A stretch of 19,315 nucleotides of DNA from Planctomycetota bacterium (GTDB lineage Bacteria; Planctomycetota; Brocadiia; JAJRTI01). Where the stretch lies: contig JAJRTI010000517.1 in assembly GCA_024278415.1 (NCBI GenBank), forward strand, positions 1 to 19,315, read 5' to 3'. Each line of letters opens with the position of its first letter. The first letter of the stretch is position 1. Below the pieces are notes generated by a model. That model had not been told where the DNA came from and did not search any database. It was given only the letters and a program-made list of their open reading frames with translations. Below are positions 13,663 to 19,315 of this stretch, in pieces. The position numbers and the translations under genes were made by a program.

Positions 13663-14952
13663 TTAGATCCGAACGGCCGTCAGGTGCGCGGCCACGCGCG
13701 CAATCGAGTCGCCGTGTTTGGTGCAGAGCTGGCGCGCGCGAGCAAAGGGGGACGCGGCGCCGGCGCTGGCGAAGTGGGGCAGGTCCGCGTGCGACAGCGC
13801 GGGCGCGAGGTCCTGCAACTCCACTTGGTCGGCGCGTCGTGAGATCGCGTGGGCCTGCGCATACCAGGCGGCCGCGGCCGCAAAAGCCAGATTCAGGCGC
13901 ACGCCGAGCAAGTAGGGATAGGTTCCGAAGGGGTGGCCCAGCGCGCGCTTGGAGACGAACTTGGCGCGCAAGTATTCGAGCAGCCGTTCGGCCGCGTCCG
14001 GGCTCATGGGCAGCGGCTCGGCCCGCCACGCGTCCGCGACCGGCAGCGGCTCGTCCAGTTCGTCCCAGTCCAGTTCGCCCGATAGCATTGCAAATGCCGC
14101 GCGCTGCATGAAGAAGCCCCACCGCACAGCCATGCGCCGGCTCCAGGAGGATACGAGGAAGTCCGCGGGCACTTGCGTGTGGAGGTAGCCGAAGAACTGC
14201 GTCGTGAGCCGGCGGTCGATGCCGGTCGCCGGCTCGGCTCCACGCGCGAGGAGTTCTTCCGCCAGCGCGGGCACGAGCGCGTCGAACATGTCGTTGATGC
14301 GCTCGCCGGTGACTTTGCGCATGTCGGCCTTCATCAGTTGCTCGACCAGCGCCTCGATCAGGAGTAGCCGCAGCGCGGGCGGGAGGTCCTCCATGCGCAG
14401 CACGTTGGACAGAGCCGCGTCCACGCGCAACACGTCGCCCCAAAGCATCCGACGCGAGCGCAAGCCGAAGGGGACGGTCGCGTCCGTGGGCGCCGGCTCT
14501 TGTTCGAACAACTGCGTGCAGAAGGCCGCGAACTCTTTGCGGTATTCGGTCACCGGCGGGCCAATTTTCGCGGCCACGGCCGGGCAAGAGAAACGCACGC
14601 CCACGTAGAAGCCGTCCGGCGCCTGCGTGATCGCAAAGGGGTAGAGCCGTCCGCCGACCGGCTTGGCGCGGTAGCCCAAGCGCTTGTGGATCAGGCAGAG
14701 GTTGTCGTCGGTGAGGAACACGCACGCGCCGTCCTCGCGCAGCGCCAGCCGCGCCTGAGCGACGCGGCCGAGGCGGCGTTTCTCCACGACCCACTCCCGG
14801 CCCGCGAGCGAGGGCTCCACGCGATGCCACGCGTAGTGCCGGATGCGATGGTACTCGCCTTCGGTCAGGCCGATGGGCCAGCCCCGCCGGCAGCACTTGC
14901 CGCAGCGGATGCACTCGTAGTGGATGGAGTCGGGAATGTGGAGCGTAGGCAC
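13663..14952 (-). CDS. YkgJ-type cysteine-cluster protein
   Basis: A 429-residue protein whose N-terminal 130 residues carry the YkgJ (zinc- or iron-chelating CxxCxxCC) motif: ECIRCGKCCRRG (C14, C17, C20, C21), then CVFLTDDNLCLIH (C77, C86) and FSCPAV (C123). This pattern suggests an Fe-S or zinc site. The remaining 300 residues are helical and I do not recognise them. GTG 14952 is chosen because the frame upstream translates the heptamer repeats into a repetitive PEPSTIN stretch, which is clearly not protein; no strong ribosome site is visible. It is the first gene of the transporter operon and its stop is two bases from the fusion gene. In context it could help insert metal into the transporter's cysteine motifs, but this is a guess. 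Confidence 0.75.
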   Translation of the reverse strand: MPTLHIPDSIHYECIRCGKCCRRGWPIGLTEGEYHRIRHYAWHRVEPSLAGREWVVEKRRLGRVAQARLALREDGACVFLTDDNLCLIHKRLGYRAKPVGGRLYPFAITQAPDGFYVGVRFSCPAVAAKIGPPVTEYRKEFAAFCTQLFEQEPAPTDATVPFGLRSRRMLWGDVLRVDAALSNVLRMEDLPPALRLLLIEALVEQLMKADMRKVTGERINDMFDALVPALAEELLARGAEPATGIDRRLTTQFFGYLHTQVPADFLVSSWSRRMAVRWGFFMQRAAFAMLSGELDWDELDEPLPVADAWRAEPLPMSPDAAERLLEYLRAKFVSKRALGHPFGTYPYLLGVRLNLAFAAAAAWYAQAHAISRRADQVELQDLAPALSHADLPHFASAGAASPFARARQLCTKHGDSIARVAAHLTAVRI

Positions 14953-14964
14953 GGGCGGAGATAT

Positions 14965-14999
14965 GGTTGATGGTTCAGGGTTGATGGTTGATGGTTCAG
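14965..14999. repeat. Heptamer array in the leader of the transporter operon
   Basis: Five consecutive heptamers: GGTTGAT, GGTTCAG, GGTTGAT, GGTTGAT, GGTTCAG. They begin 12 bases upstream of GTG 14952 and lie inside the predicted transcript, so copy-number change could affect expression. Confidence 0.7.
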
Positions 15000-15051
15000 G
15001 GGGGAGACGTGCGCCGGCATGGACCATCAGCCAAGCGGCGAGAAGCGAACC

Positions 15052-15081
15052 ATCATAGCGGAAGGCCCGAGGGGATGTAAA
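15052..15081 (-). promoter_or_regulatory. Sigma70-like promoter for the transporter operon
   Basis: On the minus strand, TTTACA (-35, 15076-15081) and TATGAT (-10, 15052-15057) are 18 bases apart, each matching consensus at five of six positions. The -10 and spacing are identical to those of the candidate promoter at 3678-3707. Transcription would start near 15045, leaving a leader of about 90 bases with the heptamer array. Confidence 0.5.
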
Positions 15082-15152
15082 TCGGGACAGCAAACATGAC
15101 TCGCGGCGGAGCGCCCGGTCCGCCGCCCCCCTCATCCCTGGGTTGGTGAGCC

Positions 15153-15343
15153 CCGCCTTTAGGCGGTTTGATTACTCGCGCTGGACGGCCTCGTCCTGCG
15201 CCATCCCAGCGATGGTATGGCACTGGTCTCGGGCGTCCACGTCCGTGACTCCTACGCGTGGACCTCCTGGTCCGAAGGCATTACTCCAAGAAGCCAAGAC
15301 CCGCTTTACGCCCCAACTGTTCGATGCGGACGAAGACGTCCGC
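15153..15343. repeat. Array of REP-like short hairpins
   Basis: Between the ceramidase-like gene and the transporter operon lie five small perfect palindromes: CCGCC-TTTA-GGCGG (15153-15166), GGACG-GCCT-CGTCC (15183-15196), CCATC-CCAGC-GATGG (15201-15215), GGACC-TCCT-GGTCC (15260-15273) and GCGGACG-AAGA-CGTCCGC (15326-15343). GTCCACG (15235-15241) also pairs with 15257-15263. The last hairpin is six bases past the ceramidase-like stop and may aid termination, although no U-run follows. I see no gene in this 396-bp gap. Confidence 0.6.
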
Positions 15344-15348
15344 GCTCC

Positions 15349-16779
15349 TCAGACCGCGTCCGGCCCCGCGGAGCCGATCGGCCAGGGCGTGCCTTGGGGC
15401 ACGTGCGCGGGCTCGGTGATGCGCCCCGGGGTGAGCGAGCGGATCAGGTTCACGCTCGCGTCCGCGATCATGCGTCCGGCCTCGGGCACCAGCCGGCTCC
15501 CCAGCGCGAGGCGTGTTTCGTACCCACCGCCCGACTCGCCCATGGCCGCTTCGGTCGGCGTGTACCCGATGCAGCCGTTGGCGAGTTCGACCACGAACGT
15601 GTAGGGGAACGGCGACGCGGCTTTGATGTCCAGCCCAAGCTGTGCGAAATACTCGGCCGGGTTCGACACGAACACGGCGGGCCCGATCTGGATCGCTTGG
15701 ATCTCGGCCTGCAAGTCCGGCTCCCGCTTGTTCAACTCGCTCAGCAGCACCGTGTCGCGCGCGAAGATCCACTCCACGTCGCGGGCCGCGTCCGACTGCA
15801 CGAACGCGAGCGCTTCTTGCGCGCGCTCCGGCGAGATGGTGCGCACGGGGATGCGCAGCGTCTCGCGAATGGTCTCGACGGGGCCCAACTCGCTCGGCTC
15901 GGCTTGGCTGAGCACTTTGAGCGCTTCCGCGCCGACCGACTGGCCGACGCGGCGGGCCCACTTGATCCCCGACTCGTACTCGCGCTGCGACATGTTGTCC
16001 ACTTGCGTCACGTCGCCGCAGGGGCCGTTGAGGAACACGACGGTGGACTCGAAGCCCATCGCGCCGCGGATGGTCTTGTTGAGGAAGTAGGGCCAATCTG
16101 CGCTGATCGCTCCGCCCATGGTGGTGCAGTGGCAGGCGAAGTTGACCGCGCAGCCGAGGAACCGGCCGTCGGGCGCCCAAGCGCTGAGCACGCCCACGTC
16201 CGGATCGATCGGCCCCGCGGGGCTCACAATGTCCGGGTTGCCTTTGCCGGGGTGGGTCATCTGCCGGCCGTCGCGCATGCGGAAGCGCCGGTTGAACGAC
16301 ACGTGGGTCTCCTTGCCCACGCCCACTGCGAGCCGCGCCGACGTCTTGGCTTTGTCCGCGAGCGCGACCGCGTTCGCGATCTGCACGGTCACGTGGCGCA
16401 CGTAGTCGGGATCGGGCGAGGCCGTGCACTCGGTGGCGAGATAACGGTAGAGCTTGGGATCGGCCGCGTCCTCGAACTCGTCGCCAGTGAGCCCCACAAG
16501 GGGGCCGCCGGAGTGCGTGTGCGTGGCCGCGCACAGGATGTGGTGGCCGGGGATGCCGCAAAGCTTTTGCGCCATGCGCCGCGCACGGGCGACGATGGAT
16601 TTCTTGAGTGACAGCGCGTCCGCACTCACGAACGCCGCGCGCTTGGCCCCGTCGTCGAGCACCATGGCCTTCACGTGCAACGGGTCGTGGAGCGCGCGGT
16701 TGTACGCCTTGGTCAGCCCGCCGGGGCGCTCCGAGCCCAAGGGCGGCGTGATATCGACTGTGGCGAATCCGACTTTCAT
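15349..16779 (-). CDS. Neutral/alkaline ceramidase-domain protein
   Basis: A 476-residue protein of the neutral/alkaline non-lysosomal ceramidase N-terminal domain family. It begins with GFATVDITPPLG, then NRALHDPLHVKAMVLDD, SADALSL and ATHTHSGGP (H87, H89), the zinc-binding core of the family; NFACHCTTMGG supplies another expected ligand histidine. True ceramidases are near 700 residues with a C-terminal immunoglobulin-like domain, absent here. No signal peptide is visible, so an intracellular hydrolase acting on an amide or ester of another substrate is plausible. Proteins of this size are abundant in planctomycete-like genomes and mostly uncharacterised. ATG 16779 is chosen because it begins at the first strand and lies one base after the stop of the upstream membrane-protein gene, making coupling likely. 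Confidence 0.85.
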   Translation of the reverse strand: MKVGFATVDITPPLGSERPGGLTKAYNRALHDPLHVKAMVLDDGAKRAAFVSADALSLKKSIVARARRMAQKLCGIPGHHILCAATHTHSGGPLVGLTGDEFEDAADPKLYRYLATECTASPDPDYVRHVTVQIANAVALADKAKTSARLAVGVGKETHVSFNRRFRMRDGRQMTHPGKGNPDIVSPAGPIDPDVGVLSAWAPDGRFLGCAVNFACHCTTMGGAISADWPYFLNKTIRGAMGFESTVVFLNGPCGDVTQVDNMSQREYESGIKWARRVGQSVGAEALKVLSQAEPSELGPVETIRETLRIPVRTISPERAQEALAFVQSDAARDVEWIFARDTVLLSELNKREPDLQAEIQAIQIGPAVFVSNPAEYFAQLGLDIKAASPFPYTFVVELANGCIGYTPTEAAMGESGGGYETRLALGSRLVPEAGRMIADASVNLIRSLTPGRITEPAHVPQGTPWPIGSAGPDAV

Positions 16780-16780
16780 A

Positions 16781-17278
16781 TCACGAGTGCTCGCTTTCCG
16801 CCGCATCTGGCGCAGTCTCCAGCCTCGCGCAGATGTCGTCGTAGTGGCGCTGAGTGGGGAACATGCTCACGCTGAACGCAAGCGACGCACCGATCGCACA
16901 CAGGAACAGCGTCCAACCGCCTACCAGCACGAACCGGACAAGCCCGAAGACCGCAGGCACTTCCGCGAGCGCGAGCGAGAGGATGGTGCAGCGAAAGAAG
17001 TAGCCCAGCGTGTCACCGCCGGATTTGCGCGCGGCCGCGTCCGGCGACAACAGATTGGTTCGCAACCAGAAGCCGACCAAGCCAATGCCCACGCCGACGC
17101 CCACGAGCACCGCGAGGGGCGTGTCCAGCCCGGCGTCGGGCGCGAATGGGAACGGCTTGACGGTTTGGCTCAGCCCGGCCGTGACGATGACATACATCAC
17201 CGGCGAGGCCATGATCCCGGCCGCGACCATCTGTAACTGCTGGATGTTCTTCACGCCCGGTTGCCGTCCATGATCCAT
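16781..17278 (-). CDS. Four-helix membrane protein with a c-subunit-like glutamate motif
   Basis: A 165-residue hypothetical membrane protein. Hydrophobic segments lie at about 17-36, 54-73, 93-116 and 118-139, arranged as two hairpins. The third contains ALAEVPAVFGLV (103-114), which resembles the carboxylate-bearing helix of rotary ATPase c subunits, with E106 in the membrane; the rest does not match a c subunit and I do not claim one. Start 17278 is supported by AAGGAGA (17286-17292) seven bases upstream; the longer frame from 17311 would translate the ribosome site itself. It is the first gene of an operon with the ceramidase-domain protein. Confidence 0.7.
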   Translation of the reverse strand: MDHGRQPGVKNIQQLQMVAAGIMASPVMYVIVTAGLSQTVKPFPFAPDAGLDTPLAVLVGVGVGIGLVGFWLRTNLLSPDAAARKSGGDTLGYFFRCTILSLALAEVPAVFGLVRFVLVGGWTLFLCAIGASLAFSVSMFPTQRHYDDICARLETAPDAAESEHS

Positions 17279-17343
17279 ATCAACATCTCCTTGAAAGCAG
17301 GCCGATTTCATGCGGCTACGAAACGACGCTATTGGCTCCGTCC

Positions 17344-17372
17344 ATAGTACCCACGTTGTGGCGCATTGGCAA
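17344..17372 (-). promoter_or_regulatory. Promoter for the membrane protein/ceramidase operon
   Basis: TTGCCA (-35, 17367-17372) and TACTAT (-10, 17344-17349) on the minus strand, 17 bases apart. Transcription would start near 17337 and give a leader of about 60 bases. Confidence 0.5.
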
Positions 17373-17390
17373 GAGAGAGGCCGACTCTGC

Positions 17391-17423
17391 GTTCGTAGCG
17401 CGCACGTCAGTGCGTTCCGTGCC
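17391..17423. repeat. REP-like palindrome, third copy
   Basis: Contains hairpin CGCAC-GTCA-GTGCG and flanks GTTCGTAGC and GTTCCGTGCC. Its reverse complement matches the right copy at 1317-1350 almost exactly, 16 kb away. It lies between the DUF4838 stop and the next promoter. Confidence 0.7.
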
Positions 17424-17434
17424 CCCCAGCCCTC

Positions 17435-19315
17435 CTACTCCATACGTTCGATTCGCAGCACCCGCTCGCCATCGAGCGAGAAGAACCCACCCCACTCCGG
17501 CCCTGGCTCGATGTACGCGTCGTCGAAGACCCCTGTGGCCGCAGGCTTGACCGAGATCTTCCAGATGCCCGATTTCCCGGCCGCGTCGAAGGTCTCTTTC
17601 TGCGCGGGCACAGTCTCCGTGCGCAGCGTGGCCGCGAGGTTGCCAGCCGGGTCGTAGACCTCGGCCATCGCGGTTTCGCCGGGCGCGGCGGACGCGAGCG
17701 TGAGCGTAAATTGTGCGACGCCCTCCGGCACAACAAAATACAGCGGCGTGGCTCCAGACTGGAAGTGCGCCCCTCGCGCCGCGGCCGCGGCGTCGAGCGC
17801 GCAAGGCGCGGTGCTCGCGATCGCGAACGTGGCGCGGCCGGCTTGCATCTGAAGAAAGTAATGCGCTCCGGCCGCGGCGTCGAACTGGAGCTTGTAGCCC
17901 TTCTCGATCACGCCTGCGCTGAGCGTCTTGCCCGCCGCGTCGGCCAGCACGTAGCGCACGAACTGGCCGCGCGCAAACAGACGCGTGAACGCGATCTCGA
18001 CGGGGCCGTCCTTCTCCGCAAACACGACGATGTTCACGTCCCCGCGCAGGCCGTAGCGCGTCAGGGGCTCCGCGGTCGCCGCGCGGCCGGCGAGCGAGAC
18101 CTTGAGCTTCGGCAGGCGCCGGCGTTTCATGCGGCGCAATTGCTCCCGCAGCGCGAGCGAGCCGGCGTTCGCGGTCATGAACGCGTTGAACTCGGGCGTG
18201 GCCATGTAGTAGGCCGATTGCTTGGGCTTGGGCAGCAGTTTGCGCTGCGCAAGATACCAGCACAGCACGGTCATGTTGTCGCCGAACATGCTGAGCCGCG
18301 CCTGGACCTTGGCGTCGGTCGCCTTGGCGAGCGCGGCCTGGTGCAGGCGTTCGATCTCCCCGAAGTGGGCCGCGTACACGTCCTTCAGAATGCCCGGCGT
18401 CATGACGTATCGCGCGGTTTCGTCCTGGATGTAGTACGCCTCCATGGCCGCGTCGAGCATGCGGTAGAGTTGCTTCATCTCCGCCGCGCCCTTGCCGTAC
18501 GCGCGGCCGCAAAACGCGTCGAACAGCTCGTCCACGTCCGCGTCCGCGTCCCACATGAGCCGGGCGAGCAGGTAGTTGAGCAAGCCCGCGTGGCCCCAGG
18601 CGCTGATGCCGTAGAGGTAGAGGCTCTTGACGCGCTTCTGCTTCAGGCGCGGGAAGATGTGTTTGAGGATCTTCACGCCCGGTGGGTTGGGTGCGCCGGC
18701 CTCCTGGCTCAGGTTCACGCACAGGTCGTAGTACCCGAACTTGTCCGTCATTTCGGTCCACCCGTCGAGCGCGGCGTCCCACTGCTTGCGGAGTTGCGGC
18801 CGGAACAGCGTGAACCCGTAGTCGAAGCTCGGAGCCCACACGAGGTACAGGTTCGGTTCGAGCTTCGTGGAGCGATCCTTGGGCGGGAAGACGTAGATCG
18901 AGTACACGTATCCGCACAGGATGCGGTCGGGGAATCGTTTGGCCACGAGCTTCGCGACGTCGTTGTAGAATTTGAGGATACGCGGGGTGATGGAGAGGCG
19001 GCCGTTGGGGTCGGTCTCGTCGAGCGCGGTGCACGCGGCGCACTCGCACCAGCCGCCGCTGTCGGACGGCGAGAGGGAGAAGGACTTGCGCGCCGGATTG
19101 GCCTCGAACGCGGCGATGGCCGCATCGGCGAACGCGCGCACGAGGCCGGGGTTGGTGGTGCAGAGCTTGTAACGGCCCACGGGGGGGATACGCTTGCCGT
19201 CCCGCTCCGCGAACCAATCGGGATGTTTGTCGTAGAGCGACGCCGGGATAGGCCCGCGCCAGTTGTGGCGGTGGCTGAGGGACATGCTCTCGCCGATCTT
19301 GTTGCGCAGGAACCA
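17435..19315 (-). CDS. DUF4838 domain-containing protein (5' end outside the window)
   Basis: The last 626 residues of a larger protein; the frame is open through the right edge (first visible residues WFLRNKIGES). I assign DUF4838 from FSLSPSDSGGWCECAAC, the preceding HPDWFAERDGKR, and VYSIYVFPPKD and LYLYGISAWGH further on. The visible core has the look of a TIM-barrel glycoside-hydrolase-like domain, followed from about 17,990 downwards by a beta-rich C-terminal region. Its activity is unproven; such proteins are plentiful in polysaccharide-degrading bacteria and are usually secreted, but a signal peptide would lie outside the window. An ATG at 19285 is internal to the conserved region and should not be used as the start. 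The stop is TAG. It lies upstream of a REP-like repeat and a separate promoter. Confidence 0.8.
   Translation of the reverse strand, partial: WFLRNKIGESMSLSHRHNWRGPIPASLYDKHPDWFAERDGKRIPPVGRYKLCTTNPGLVRAFADAAIAAFEANPARKSFSLSPSDSGGWCECAACTALDETDPNGRLSITPRILKFYNDVAKLVAKRFPDRILCGYVYSIYVFPPKDRSTKLEPNLYLVWAPSFDYGFTLFRPQLRKQWDAALDGWTEMTDKFGYYDLCVNLSQEAGAPNPPGVKILKHIFPRLKQKRVKSLYLYGISAWGHAGLLNYLLARLMWDADADVDELFDAFCGRAYGKGAAEMKQLYRMLDAAMEAYYIQDETARYVMTPGILKDVYAAHFGEIERLHQAALAKATDAKVQARLSMFGDNMTVLCWYLAQRKLLPKPKQSAYYMATPEFNAFMTANAGSLALREQLRRMKRRRLPKLKVSLAGRAATAEPLTRYGLRGDVNIVVFAEKDGPVEIAFTRLFARGQFVRYVLADAAGKTLSAGVIEKGYKLQFDAAAGAHYFLQMQAGRATFAIASTAPCALDAAAAARGAHFQSGATPLYFVVPEGVAQFTLTLASAAPGETAMAEVYDPAGNLAATLRTETVPAQKETFDAAGKSGIWKISVKPAATGVFDDAYIEPGPEWGGFFSLDGERVLRIERME

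Noticed and set aside
13661..14914. An upstream extension of the fusion-gene frame to a 1328-residue protein
   Set aside because: The added part is low-complexity R/A/G-rich sequence in the shadow of the YkgJ gene, whose frame has clear cysteine motifs. The fusion gene has an ATG two bases after that gene's stop.
15326..15343. Classical intrinsic terminator after the ceramidase-like gene
   Set aside because: The stem is strong but no U-tract follows on the minus strand, so it is listed only as part of the hairpin array.
15143..15604. A 153-residue plus-strand frame and a minus-strand frame ending at 15281, possible small gene or pseudogene
   Set aside because: Both mostly overlap the end of the ceramidase-like gene, and their remaining parts run through the hairpin array without any family resemblance.
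17316..19217. A 633-residue minus-strand frame overlapping the DUF4838 gene
   Set aside because: Arg/Gly/His-rich shadow in another frame; the DUF4838 frame has conserved motifs and reads through the window edge.

Overview
The window is GC-rich DNA from a bacterium with a large, repeat-laden genome and a strong carbohydrate-catabolism flavour. Several features recur in Planctomycetota, Lentisphaerota, Armatimonadota and Hydrogenedentota genomes: Gfo/Idh/MocA dehydrogenases beside xylose-isomerase-like TIM barrels, a DUF4838 protein, a ceramidase-domain protein, oversized sugar ABC permeases, and intergenic regions full of small palindromes and short tandem repeats. I cannot fix the phylum from the sequence, and no rRNA, tRNA or CRISPR array is visible.

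Layout. 1-1250 (+): a DUF4276 protein (EGxTE/HEFEALL), then a small FMN protein with a compact Isf-like Cys4 motif. 1360-3612 (-): a two-gene operon of a multidomain RidA/YjgF protein followed by a PP-loop ThiI/MnmA-like enzyme. 3936-5219 (+): a Gfo/Idh/MocA protein lacking the usual EKP lysine. 5355-6100 (+): a vapBC toxin-antitoxin pair with a readable promoter and an operator palindrome, bracketed by related repeats. 6101-6713: about 600 bp of palindromes without a gene. 6714-8655 (+): a sugar phosphate isomerase/epimerase overlapping a second Gfo/Idh/MocA gene, which is broken by an in-frame TAG.

From 8787 to the right edge everything is on the minus strand. One operon (14952 to 8787) encodes a YkgJ cysteine-cluster protein, a 910-residue fusion of a solute-binding protein with a MalF-type permease, and a 685-residue MalG-type permease carrying a roughly 420-residue extracytoplasmic insertion. 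The binding domain contains four CxxC motifs that look like two zinc ribbons, and the permease insertion contains degenerate repeats of a W..F / FL..KY / aW motif. No ATPase is encoded with them. This transporter is the strongest candidate for something undescribed. Further right are a small four-helix membrane protein and a ceramidase-domain protein in one operon, and the 3' part of a DUF4838 protein that runs off the window.

The dehydrogenases, isomerase, sugar-type transporter, DUF4838 and ceramidase-like proteins fit a scavenging lifestyle on complex glycans or glycolipids; the exact substrate cannot be read. The intergenic DNA holds REP-like tetraloop hairpins, heptamer repeats at three loci and a longer duplicated element, which points to strong activity of non-coding mobile repeats in this genome.
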